Source: Burkholderiales bacterium
GTDB lineage: Bacteria > Pseudomonadota > Gammaproteobacteria > Burkholderiales > Casimicrobiaceae
Length of the DNA: 64,000 nt
NCBI GenBank assembly: GCA_017989135.1
Contig: JAGNQL010000001.1
Location: 101,673-165,672 of the forward strand
Direction of reading: 5' to 3'
The stretch's first letter is position 1, and the number at the start of each line of letters is the position of its first letter. The notes under the pieces are model-generated. The model was not told the DNA's origin, searched no databases, and saw only the letters and a program-made list of their open reading frames with translations. This document shows positions 1 to 7,689 of the stretch, in pieces. A program made the position numbers and the translations under genes.

Positions 1-200
1 CCGAAGCACATCAGCACCGCCGCGACAGTGATGAGGAGCGCCGTCTGCGGCACGGTCGCGGCCAAGTCGTTTGACAACACCACGAGCAGACCCGGTGCCA
101 TCATCACACCAGTGCCGATGACAAAATTTCCGAAGAGGAAGGCGTAGACGTACGAGCGCTCGCTCGTTGCGATGGACTCAGGCTTTGGTGTGTTTGACAA
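1..200 (-). CDS. MFS transporter, partial (N-terminus only)
   Basis: The reverse strand stays open from the window edge to about position 200 and encodes the first ~66 residues of a membrane protein. It reads roughly MSNTPKPESIATSERSYVYA followed by two hydrophobic stretches (FLFGNFVIGTGVMMAPGLL and TALLITVAAVLMC), which resembles the first helices of an arabinose-efflux-like MFS permease. The start is inferred as TTG at 198-200, preceded by a GGGTGGG stretch. That start overlaps the end of the other MFS gene (stop at 178-180), so the two are probably translationally coupled. The substrate cannot be inferred. The start is uncertain because no ATG fits; the family call rests on only a few helices. 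Confidence 0.6.
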   Translation of the reverse strand, partial: MSNTPKPESIATSERSYVYAFLFGNFVIGTGVMMAPGLLVVLSNDLAATVPQTALLITVAAVLMCF

Positions 201-1425
201 AACGTCCCACCCATAGCCCCGTCAAAATCGCAAGCACCAATGCCACGGACGCGCCAGCAAACACGCCACGCGGCATCTGGTGATCCATCATGTAACCAAA
301 CAGCAGCGGCGCGACCGCGAGACCCACATCAAGGCCCGAATACACCGCGCCGTACACGCGCCCGGTTGCGCCTTTGGGTGTGGCGCGCTTGATGAGCAAA
401 TCGCGCGACGGCGCAGCCATGCCCACACCAAAACCCGAAAGCGTCACCAGCGCGACCAACACAAACGCGCCGTAATTTCCCACGAATGCACTCGCCGCCA
501 GCGCGAGTGTCAACGCAGAAATACCCAGCGCAATCGCCACGCCTTTGTCCGGGTCCCACCAACCGCGGCTCACGGCAAAACCACCCAGCACTTGCCCGAT
601 GGCCCCGACGATCATGTAGCCCGACAACGCCGCTGCCGCCGTGGTGAGTGGCACATTTGCAATGGCCTGCAACGCTGGCGTCGAAAAGTTTTGTACAGCA
701 CCGAGTGGAAACGTGAGCACAAAAAAGAACAGCCAACACACCCACACAACCGGCAGCTTCAAAAAGGCCAGCGCGCTTTCGGGGTTCACTGCGCTGCCGG
801 CACTTATCGCGGCGCTAGTCGTGCGCGCGGTCGGCGTGGACAGAGATTCGCGAAACACAAAACACACAGCCAACACAACGAGCGCGTAAACACCAGCGGA
901 GGCCACCGCCACACGCCACGTAAACGCCGAAGCCAAGCCCACCAAAAACACCGCCGCGATCGCCCAACCGAGGTTCCCGCTGATGCCATGCACGCTGTAG
1001 GCGTGGCCGAGGCGCTTCGCTGAAATACGTTGATTCAAAATCGAAAAATCAATCGGATGAAAGGGCGAATTGGCGAAGCCTGCAATGGCGGACGCGATCA
1101 CCAACCCTACGTAACTTTGCGCGGTCGCCGCAGTAAAGGCAGCGATCGCAAAGCCGAATAGTCCCGCGAACATCACCGGTCGCGCACCAATTCGATCCAC
1201 CAAAAAGCCGGACACCGCCTGCCCAGTCGCAGAGATCACAAAAAACACCGTCGCGACCGACCCAAGCTGCGCAAAAGTCAGCCCGAAATCCTTCGCCAGC
1301 CAGGGGAACACCGTCGGCAAAACAATTTGGAAAAAGTGGGAGGTGCCGTGGGCGAGGCCAACGACGCCCATCGTCGTTGCATCCGCCCGAAAAGAGGATT
1401 CAGGCGCGGCTACTGTGTTGTTCAT
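178..1425 (-). CDS. MFS transporter
   Basis: A 415-residue protein of about 12 hydrophobic segments, the usual length for a major facilitator permease. The N-terminus (MGVVGLAHGTSHFFQIV) and the loop DRIGARPVMFAGL (an MFS motif-A-like D-R-x-G-x-R/K between helices 2 and 3) are the diagnostic parts. It probably exports or imports a small organic molecule across the inner membrane; the substrate is unknown. The annotated ATG is only 17 bp from the ATG of the divergent TPP enzyme. An internal ATG at 1371 also fits the family and would leave room for promoters. Its stop codon overlaps the start of a second MFS gene, suggesting a tandem operon. Confidence 0.85.
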   Translation of the reverse strand: MNNTVAAPESSFRADATTMGVVGLAHGTSHFFQIVLPTVFPWLAKDFGLTFAQLGSVATVFFVISATGQAVSGFLVDRIGARPVMFAGLFGFAIAAFTAATAQSYVGLVIASAIAGFANSPFHPIDFSILNQRISAKRLGHAYSVHGISGNLGWAIAAVFLVGLASAFTWRVAVASAGVYALVVLAVCFVFRESLSTPTARTTSAAISAGSAVNPESALAFLKLPVVWVCWLFFFVLTFPLGAVQNFSTPALQAIANVPLTTAAAALSGYMIVGAIGQVLGGFAVSRGWWDPDKGVAIALGISALTLALAASAFVGNYGAFVLVALVTLSGFGVGMAAPSRDLLIKRATPKGATGRVYGAVYSGLDVGLAVAPLLFGYMMDHQMPRGVFAGASVALVLAILTGLWVGRFVKHTKA

Positions 1426-1442
1426 TAGGTAAGCTTACAGCT

Positions 1443-3158
1443 ATGACACCTCCTAACCTGCTCCCCCGTTCCGGTGGCCAACTGGTCGCCGACGCTTTGA
1501 TTACGCACGGCGTTGATACCGCCTTTGGCGTGCCCGGCGAAAGCTACCTCGCTGTGCTTGACGGCCTCTACACGCACCGTGAAGATTTTCGTTTTGTGAT
1601 TTGTCGACAAGAAGGCGGCGCGGCGTTCATGGCCGAGTCGTACGCAAAACTCACCGGCAAGCCCGGCGTCTGCTTGGTCACGCGCGGTCCCGGCGCGACC
1701 AACGCGGCCATAGGTGTGCACACGGCGCATCAAGATTCGTCGCCGATGGTGCTGTTGATCGGGCAAGTGGGCAACGATTTCGTGGAGCGTGAAGCGTTTC
1801 AAGAGTTGGATTACCGTCGCATGTTTGGCCCGATGGCGAAATGGGTGGCGCAGATTGACGACCCAGCGCGCGTGCCGGAGTACATGGCGCACGCCTTCCA
1901 AACGGCGACCAGCGGACGTCCGGGACCCGTGGTGCTGGCGCTGCCGGAAGACATGTTGTCGGGCAGCGCAACGGTGGCCGATGCGCGCGCGTATCGCGCC
2001 GTGCAATCGAGTCCGTCGGTCGCGCAAATGGCCGAGATGAAATCACTCCTCGCGAACGCAAAAAATCCGTTCGTGATTTTGGGTGGTTTCGGTTGGAGCA
2101 AAGACGCCGCGCGGCAACTTCGCGAGTTTGTTGAAGCGAACGATTTGCCCGTGGGCTGCGCCTTTCGCTTTCAGGATTGTTTCGACAACACGCATCCGAA
2201 CTACGCCGGCGACGTGGGCATCGGCATCAACCCGAAGCTCGCTGCGCGCGTGAAGAACGCCGACGTCGTTCTGTGCATCGGCGCACGTTTGGGCGAAATG
2301 ACGACCTCGGGCTACACCTTGTTTGATGTGCCCGTGCCGAAGCAAAAACTCATTCATGTGCACAACGACCCCACGGAACTTGGGCGTGTGTATCAAGCGG
2401 AGCTGATGATCGCGTCTGGCGTCAATGAGTTCTGCGCGATGTTGGGTACAACCGCTTCCGCAAAAGGCGCAACGACGGCAACCGCAGTGAACGCAGAAGT
2501 GAACGCGTGGCGTGGCGAACCGCCGCTCTACAAGAACCGCGCAACCCCCGCCAAACTCAACCTTTGGCAGGTCGTACAGACGCTCAAGCGGCTCGCACCG
2601 GCCGATTCCATCATCACCAACGGCGCAGGAAACTTCGCGACGTGGGCGCACCGCTTTTGGCCGTACGCGGGCATTGAGTCCTGTGGTAAATCGCAGCTTG
2701 CGCCGACGAGCGGTGCGATGGGCTACGGCGTCCCCGCAGCAGTCATGGCCGCCATCGTCGCGCCCGAACGCACAGTGATTAACTTCGCGGGTGACGGCGA
2801 TTTTTTAATGACTGCGCAGGAGTTGGCTACCGCCGTCCAATTCGGCGGCGCGCCGATCTGCATCGTGTTCAACAACGGCATGTACGGCACCATTCGCATG
2901 CATCAGGAAAAAACGTTTCCGTCGCGCGTGTACGGTACGCAGCTCGCAAATCCGGACTTCGCAAAATACGGCGAAGCGTTTGGCGGTGCGGGTTTCACGG
3001 TCACGACGAACGCTGAGTTTGACAGTGCATTTGCGGCGGCGCTCGTGCACACGCGCACTAAACGCAAGCCCGTTGTGATCGAACTAAAAGTTGATCCACA
3101 AGATTTGACTCCCGGCGCGACGATGGATGCGATTACCGCCGCCGCGCAGAAGGCGTAG
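1443..3158 (+). CDS. Thiamine pyrophosphate-dependent enzyme, acetolactate synthase-like
   Basis: This 571-residue protein has the three-domain layout of acetohydroxyacid-synthase relatives: an N-terminal pyrimidine-binding domain with the catalytic glutamate in GVPGES (E33), a central domain, and a C-terminal pyrophosphate-binding domain with GDGDF (about residue 450) and the paired Asn near residue 477 (FNNGMYG). Such enzymes decarboxylate a 2-keto acid and ligate or release the product. No small regulatory subunit (ilvN/ilvH) is adjacent, so a catabolic or ALS-like role is more likely than branched-chain amino-acid synthesis. ATG 1443 is chosen over an upstream in-frame start because family members begin just before the RSGGQL segment. 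It is divergent from an MFS permease with a 17-bp gap. Confidence 0.85.
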   Translation: MTPPNLLPRSGGQLVADALITHGVDTAFGVPGESYLAVLDGLYTHREDFRFVICRQEGGAAFMAESYAKLTGKPGVCLVTRGPGATNAAIGVHTAHQDSSPMVLLIGQVGNDFVEREAFQELDYRRMFGPMAKWVAQIDDPARVPEYMAHAFQTATSGRPGPVVLALPEDMLSGSATVADARAYRAVQSSPSVAQMAEMKSLLANAKNPFVILGGFGWSKDAARQLREFVEANDLPVGCAFRFQDCFDNTHPNYAGDVGIGINPKLAARVKNADVVLCIGARLGEMTTSGYTLFDVPVPKQKLIHVHNDPTELGRVYQAELMIASGVNEFCAMLGTTASAKGATTATAVNAEVNAWRGEPPLYKNRATPAKLNLWQVVQTLKRLAPADSIITNGAGNFATWAHRFWPYAGIESCGKSQLAPTSGAMGYGVPAAVMAAIVAPERTVINFAGDGDFLMTAQELATAVQFGGAPICIVFNNGMYGTIRMHQEKTFPSRVYGTQLANPDFAKYGEAFGGAGFTVTTNAEFDSAFAAALVHTRTKRKPVVIELKVDPQDLTPGATMDAITAAAQKA

Positions 3159-3204
3159 TCGTTTAGCGAGCAGCTAGGCGACGACTTCGCGTCGCTCTGT
3201 TCCG

Positions 3205-3271
3205 GTTGTAGGCGACGACTTGGCGTCGCTCGCGTGCCACGGGGAAGCGCGGCCAAGTCCGCGCCTACAAC
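3205..3271. repeat. Family B GTAGG/CCTAC hairpin element, copy 1
   Basis: An imperfect palindrome runs from GTTGTAGGCG to CGCCTACAAC, with TTGGCGTCGC on one arm and GCGGCCAAGTCCGC on the other. It lies between the convergent TPP enzyme and yqaA, and the yqaA stop codon (3265-3267) is inside its right arm. A partial half-unit (AGGCGACGACTTCGCGTCGC) precedes it at about 3175-3196. Confidence 0.8.
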
Positions 3272-3750
3272 GTGATCTGCCCTGGCCAAATCCACAGCGC
3301 GCCTGCCGTCATGATCACGTAGCGCAAAAATTTGCCGAGCGCGCCGTAGAAAAAACACTGCCAAAAAGGAAGCTTGAGCCACCCCGCAACGGTGGCGAGC
3401 GGGTCACCGATGATGGGTAGAAACGCAAAGAAGCAGGCCTTCGGGCCGAGTCGTTCCAGCCACGCCAGCGCCTTGGCTTGCACCGACGAATGCTTATAGT
3501 TTTCGTACGCCTTTTTCGCGCCAAAACCCATCCACCAGTTGATCGCGCCACCGAGCGCATTGCCGGTCGTCGCCACCAAAATCGCGGGCCAAAACAGTTC
3601 TGGATTGAGCTTGACCAATCCGAACACGGCAGGTTCGGAGCCGAGCGGCAGCAGTGTCGCGGAAACGAGCGCAACGACAAAGACGGTCGATAAGCCGAAC
3701 TTCGGCAACGCCAAAGCCTGCAAAACGCCAAGAAACCAAGATTCGATCAT
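3265..3750 (-). CDS. yqaA: YqaA-family inner membrane protein (SNARE-associated / DedA-like)
   Basis: A 161-residue protein with several membrane segments and the signature SATLLPLGSEP near the N-terminus followed by the ATTGNALGGAINWWMG motif, both typical of YqaA proteins, a small branch of the DedA/VTT superfamily. Relatives are implicated in membrane homeostasis, but no exact reaction is known for YqaA. The gene stands alone between two palindromic elements. Its last residues (..QITL) and stop codon lie inside a dispersed repeat, so the C-terminus may have been reshaped by repeat insertion. Confidence 0.8.
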   Translation of the reverse strand: MIESWFLGVLQALALPKFGLSTVFVVALVSATLLPLGSEPAVFGLVKLNPELFWPAILVATTGNALGGAINWWMGFGAKKAYENYKHSSVQAKALAWLERLGPKACFFAFLPIIGDPLATVAGWLKLPFWQCFFYGALGKFLRYVIMTAGALWIWPGQITL

Positions 3751-3860
3751 CGTGTCATTTTGCCCTTTTAGGTTTGAACGACTGGATGGCGCTAGATTGC
3801 AACTGTAGCGTGCGCGACAGGCGCATCCGCATCACTACTGCGTGCCTGACTTCGTTTTAG

Positions 3861-3924
3861 GTTGTAGGCGACGACTTGGCGTCGCTGCGCGCCACGAGGG
3901 ATCAGCGCCAAGTCCGAGCCTACC
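3861..3924. repeat. Family B hairpin element, copy 2
   Basis: Runs from GTTGTAGGCGACGACTTGGC to AGCGCCAAGTCCGAGCCTAC, with a CGCGCCACGAGGG loop. It is nearly the same as copy 1 on its left arm. It lies just upstream of the yqaA start and 13 bp before a family A element. Confidence 0.8.
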
Positions 3925-3937
3925 ATCGTTCGGCTTA

Positions 3938-4058
3938 TCAGCTTTATGGCTTCGCCCGCTGAAAGGCGGTCGTTCTAGCCGATTTTCCTGATATGTCGAT
4001 AAGCAACGAAAAGCCGCTGTAAACACCACCCAGCGGTCGATAGAGCCAAAAAGCTAAT
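3938..4058. repeat. Family A 121-bp palindromic element, copy 1
   Basis: Outer ends ATCAGCTTTA and AAAAAGCTAA form an inverted pair. Inside are a left hairpin (CGCCCGCTGAAAGGCGGTCG) and a right hairpin (CCACCCAGCGGTCG), separated by an AT-rich centre containing TGTCGATAAG. It lies 8 bp beyond the stop codon of the NadR-like kinase gene. Seven further copies occur in this window, all about 120-123 bp. Confidence 0.8.
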
Positions 4059-4066
4059 GCCACAAA

Positions 4067-4603
4067 CTAAGTAATCGCCGCCAGCGTTTCAAGCGCACGC
4101 GCGAGGCGCGCCTCGCCGATGCCCGTAACAACCGCCGCGCGCGCGCCAACTGCCGCCAGCGCCTTGTCAATCGCGGAGTCCACGAGCGCTCGTGCAGCTT
4201 CGCCGTCACGTTGCCAATCGGGCGACCATGCAACGTCCGTCGCTGTTTTTAGCGTCAGCGCGTAGCGCGCGTGCAGCTCGCGGGCACGCGGGTACAGACT
4301 TTCGTCGCCGAAAACGATATCGCTGTAAATCGCGGTGAGCAGCGGCGCGGTGTCGCAAAAAACGTAAGGCGTACCGCAGCGCTGGGCGTCGAGGAAGGCG
4401 GCGCGCTCGTGAATGACCTGTGTTTCGAGAATCAACGCTTGCTCGTGTTGCGTCGGCGTGCGTTGATGCGCGTCGCAAAATTCACGCAAATACTCCGGCA
4501 CCCACGGCGCGTGGAAGTGCGCCGCGAGTTGCTGCGCGAGCGTGGTTTTTCCGGTGCTCTCTGCGCCGATGATGCAGACGAGTTTTGGCGAAGGCGCTGT
4601 CAT
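4067..4603 (-). CDS. NadR-like P-loop kinase, candidate thiamine/nucleoside kinase
   Basis: A 178-residue P-loop ATPase with Walker A GAESTGKTT (residues ~13-21), then VPEYLREFCDAH and VFCDTAPLLT, all matching the ribosylnicotinamide-kinase domain of NadR (AAA_28 type). The N-terminal HTH and the NMN adenylyltransferase domain of full-length NadR are absent. The ATG at 4601-4603 overlaps the stop codon of the upstream pnuC-like gene (ATGA), showing tight coupling. The operon is headed by a TPP riboswitch and a TonB receptor, so phosphorylation of imported thiamine or a precursor is a better inference than NAD salvage. This substrate assignment is inference; the kinase fold is clear. Confidence 0.8.
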   Translation of the reverse strand: MTAPSPKLVCIIGAESTGKTTLAQQLAAHFHAPWVPEYLREFCDAHQRTPTQHEQALILETQVIHERAAFLDAQRCGTPYVFCDTAPLLTAIYSDIVFGDESLYPRARELHARYALTLKTATDVAWSPDWQRDGEAARALVDSAIDKALAAVGARAAVVTGIGEARLARALETLAAIT

Positions 4604-5205
4604 TTCGCTGCGTGAAATCGCTGCCGCCAGCCGATCCAGCCCCACACAGCGAGCGCGAAGAATATGACGTAGAGGAGGGCCGTGAGGTAGAGCGCCTTGT
4701 AAGCGAAGAGCCCAACGCTCACCGCGTTCACAATGAGCCACACCGGCCAGTTTTCAACGAACTTTCGCGCGAGCAGCACGGTGCCGACGACGCTGCCCGC
4801 CGTCACGAAACCATCGGCCCACGGCACGTCGGAGTCGGTGATGAACCGAAGCAAAATTGCGCAGGTGAACCACAGCGCCGCCCAAGACGCGAAGAGGTTT
4901 CGCCATCCCGTAGTGTCAAGCCGCGCGATGGTCAGCGGCGCGGCCGAGTCGCCGCGATGACCGCGCAGCCACTGCCACCAACCCCACACCGCGGTGACCG
5001 CAAAGAAAACGTTCACGCTTGCATCGCCGTAGAGTTTGCTCGCATAGAAAAGCCACGCATACAGGATGCTTGCGACGATGGTGAGCGGCCACCCCCAATG
5101 AATCTCGAACACGTTGCAGGTGATGTTCGCCAGCGCGAGCACGAACGCGATCACCTCAAGCCACGTGACGGCGGCGCCGAGTAAGGTGAATGCAGTGGCG
5201 AGCAT
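4600..5205 (-). CDS. pnuT: PnuC/PnuT-family vitamin permease (probable thiamine transporter)
   Basis: A 201-residue membrane protein with about seven hydrophobic segments. The PnuC hallmarks are ITCNVFEIHWGWPLTIVAS in the N-terminal half, ASKLYGDASVNVFF, and the Trp-rich AVWGWWQWLRG. PnuC proteins facilitate diffusion of nicotinamide riboside, and the PnuT branch carries thiamine. The gene begins 3 bp after the TonB receptor stop codon and overlaps the downstream kinase gene by an ATGA. Control of the operon by a TPP riboswitch favours thiamine as substrate. PnuC-type uptake depends on trapping by phosphorylation, which fits the coupled kinase. Confidence 0.8.
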   Translation of the reverse strand: MLATAFTLLGAAVTWLEVIAFVLALANITCNVFEIHWGWPLTIVASILYAWLFYASKLYGDASVNVFFAVTAVWGWWQWLRGHRGDSAAPLTIARLDTTGWRNLFASWAALWFTCAILLRFITDSDVPWADGFVTAGSVVGTVLLARKFVENWPVWLIVNAVSVGLFAYKALYLTALLYVIFFALAVWGWIGWRQRFHAAK

Positions 5206-5208
5206 GGA

Positions 5209-7386
5209 TTAGAAGTCGAGCGCGACGCTTAAGCGCGTTGTGCGCGGCGTCGACGGGAACAAATAAATGCCGCCCCAATACTGCGTTGGTGCCTCGCGCC
5301 AATAGCTGCGGTTGGTCAGGTTTTCGACATTCAAGCGCCACAGCGTGGACTTGCCCAGAAGCTTGACCTGATACCGCGCACCGAGGTCAAGCTGCCATGC
5401 GCTTGGTAGCGTCACGCTGCCGTCGGACGTCACAGTTTTTCCGTTTTCGTATGTGGCCAATGCGTTCAAGGCAAAGCCCGGCAATGCTGAAACTTTGTAG
5501 TCCGCAAACACAGATGCCTTGGTGCGTGGCACGTTGGTGACCCGCTGTCCAACGAGCGCTGAATCGACGGCCTTAGTGAATTTCGCATCGAGCATTGTGA
5601 GGCTCGTCTGAATCGAGAGCGCGTCGGTTACTCGGCCGGTTGTTGCCAACTCAAGGCCGCGATGTCGAGCTTCTTTGCCGCCGGCAATGCGCGTGGGCAC
5701 AGCGCTCGCGTAAACGTCATCCGCATAGGGTTTTTCGATATTGAACAATGCGGCGGTTACGAGCGTGCGCGCGTTGGCTTGCCACTTGATGCCCACTTCC
5801 GTTTGCTCGCTTTTAAGCGCAGGCAAGCTTTGGCCGTAGTTCGTAAATCTCGATGCGCGGTTGGGCACGACTTCTAGCTCCGCACCTTGGCCCCAAGACG
5901 CATAGAGCATCGCCGAAGTCGACGGCGACCATGACACACCGGCCCACGGCGTGGTCACCGTTTGTTCATACGACACCGCGCGCGAACCATCGCTCCTCTC
6001 GCTGCTCCGATTAAGGCGCGACACTCGCACGCCGGCGAACGATTGCACGCTCGTTGTGATCGTCGATTGCAGGCTCGCGTAGCCTTCAATCGCCCGCTCA
6101 CGCGTGTTGGTGTTTAGTTCCAACTGCGTACTATCCGACGGCAAAATCGTGGGAACGTAAATGTTGGTAGAGCCCACGTAGTTGTACGCCTGAAGCGGCG
6201 GCAGATCGCTCGTCAGACGGCGACCCGTCAAACCGAATCGTGCTGTGTGCCGCACGCCGCCAGCGCTGAACTTGCCATCGACGTGCGCGTCCCAGCTCGA
6301 GATTCTTCGCTTCTCGTTCTCGCTCCGAAAATCGTAAACATCGACATCGCCATTGGCGCACAGGCCCGGATACACATAGTTTGTCGCGTTGCTACAACCA
6401 TCTGGAAATGCGAGGCGATCATTGATGCGGCTCTGCTGCAGGTTCGCGGAAATTCGACCTTGCCAGTCGGCGTTGAAGCGATGATTGATGGCAACTTCAG
6501 CGGTTGTTGTCGTCGCTTGAAATGGTTGCGACCACGATTGATTGTTCAGGTTCAAGCGCTCCTTGACGGGGGGCAGCGTGTCGCCCGCGCCGTCGCCATC
6601 GGCATCCAAGAGGCCAAGCCCCGGCACCGAAGGTTGCGATTTGTGGTGATATTCGAAATCGGCCGATAGCGACGTTTGCGAGGACAAGTTGGTGGCGAGC
6701 GCGAGGCTCACGAATTGACGCGAACCATCTGCGCGATCAAACTGCGTGTGCAGGCGTTCAGCCGCCACGTTCAAACGCACGCCCACGTTGGCGACTTGCG
6801 CATTCGCATCCACATGCGCCTTGGCGCCGCCGCGCTCGTCCATGCCGACATTCACCGACGTGAATGATTCTTTGAGCGGCACTTTGGTCACGTAATTCAC
6901 CAAACCGCCTGGCGCGGACACACCCGACTGCATGCCCGCGACGCCCTTTAAAATCTCAATGCGCTCTTTGTTCTCGAGCGCGATCGGCGCGTAGTTCGAG
7001 GTGGCCAATCCGTTGCGCCGAAAGTTTCCCGCTTGATCGAGCAAAAAACCACGAATTGACAAGCTCTCGATGTAGCCCGTCGTGTTGTATGCGTCGGCAA
7101 GTGATGCGTCGAGCTTCAACACTTGTGAGAGCGTTTGTGCTCCGGTGCTCGCCAGAAGGTCCGCGCCAATCACTGTGATGCTTTGCGGCGTCTTGGCGAG
7201 CGGCGTGCTAAAGCCGCCGACGTCCGCGTTTTCAGCGTCGAGAATCGGCGCCGATTTCGCGGTGACCGTGATCGGTTCAACGCGTTGCGGCGCCGCCGCT
7301 TGGCTTTGCGCGAACGCAGTGGACGCTGCGGACGCAGCAGAAATGGCCGCAAGCGCAGCCACGATTGGTTTCAGAGTCAGAGCCAT
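5209..7386 (-). CDS. TonB-dependent outer-membrane receptor, probable thiamine receptor
   Basis: A 725-residue protein: signal peptide (residues 1-~29, ending ..STAFAQ), plug domain beginning with a TonB-box-like region EPITVTAK and containing KTPQSITVI, ESLSIRGF and ERIEILKG, and a long beta-barrel ending in the characteristic terminal Phe (LSVALDF). By sequence it looks like the siderophore-receptor type, but the leader carries a TPP riboswitch and the next genes are a PnuT-like permease and a kinase, so thiamine or a derivative is the likely ligand. ATG 7386 has a good ribosome-binding site (GAAGGAA) and starts the signal peptide; the longer upstream reading is inside the riboswitch leader. 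Confidence 0.88.
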   Translation of the reverse strand: MALTLKPIVAALAAISAASAASTAFAQSQAAAPQRVEPITVTAKSAPILDAENADVGGFSTPLAKTPQSITVIGADLLASTGAQTLSQVLKLDASLADAYNTTGYIESLSIRGFLLDQAGNFRRNGLATSNYAPIALENKERIEILKGVAGMQSGVSAPGGLVNYVTKVPLKESFTSVNVGMDERGGAKAHVDANAQVANVGVRLNVAAERLHTQFDRADGSRQFVSLALATNLSSQTSLSADFEYHHKSQPSVPGLGLLDADGDGAGDTLPPVKERLNLNNQSWSQPFQATTTTAEVAINHRFNADWQGRISANLQQSRINDRLAFPDGCSNATNYVYPGLCANGDVDVYDFRSENEKRRISSWDAHVDGKFSAGGVRHTARFGLTGRRLTSDLPPLQAYNYVGSTNIYVPTILPSDSTQLELNTNTRERAIEGYASLQSTITTSVQSFAGVRVSRLNRSSERSDGSRAVSYEQTVTTPWAGVSWSPSTSAMLYASWGQGAELEVVPNRASRFTNYGQSLPALKSEQTEVGIKWQANARTLVTAALFNIEKPYADDVYASAVPTRIAGGKEARHRGLELATTGRVTDALSIQTSLTMLDAKFTKAVDSALVGQRVTNVPRTKASVFADYKVSALPGFALNALATYENGKTVTSDGSVTLPSAWQLDLGARYQVKLLGKSTLWRLNVENLTNRSYWREAPTQYWGGIYLFPSTPRTTRLSVALDF

Positions 7387-7458
7387 CGAAATTCCTTCAA
7401 TCGACGGCAGGGGTGAGGCACAGACACGTCCGACCACGAGGGCGGATAAGTTCGGCGA

Positions 7459-7553
7459 CGCTTCCCTGCGCAAGTATTACCTTGATCAAGTTCCAGGGTG
7501 TTATCTCAGCCGAGGCCCATAAGAAGTATGAGCTCCAGCACCCCTAGCGTGTA
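7459..7553 (-). promoter_or_regulatory. TPP riboswitch (THI element)
   Basis: Read on the minus strand, the segment has the TPP aptamer landmarks in order: CTAGGGGTGCTGGAG, then CGGCTGAGATAACACCCT, then GGAACTTGATCAAGGTAATA, then CTTGCGCAGGGAAGCG. GGCTGAGA and CTTGATC..GGTAATAC..GCG..AGGGAA are the most conserved parts of this class. It lies in the leader of the TonB receptor gene, with about 70 nt between aptamer and ATG where translation or transcription could be switched off when TPP is plentiful. Confidence 0.95.
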
Positions 7554-7581
7554 TTGGCATGTTTTTGGCATGCCAGCGGGA

Positions 7582-7587
7582 ATTATA
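7582..7587 (-). promoter_or_regulatory. -10 box of the thiamine operon promoter
   Basis: A perfect TATAAT on the minus strand sits about 30 bp upstream of the TPP aptamer. No strong -35 is visible at 17 bp (AGTTTA). The presumed start point falls on a TGGCATG direct/inverted repeat at about 7555-7576. Confidence 0.5.
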
Positions 7588-7689
7588 GTGGCGCAGGTTC
7601 GCTTAAACTCGCGGCTGTAAAAAAATCAGCGCTTGCGACGAACCGCATGCGCGTACGCTAATTATTCAAACGGAAACGAGGGTTTCGGG

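Noticed and set aside
280-1023. 247-residue frame on the plus strand inside the MFS gene
   Set aside because: Composition rich in Arg/His/Thr with no family features; antisense shadow of a clear MFS gene.
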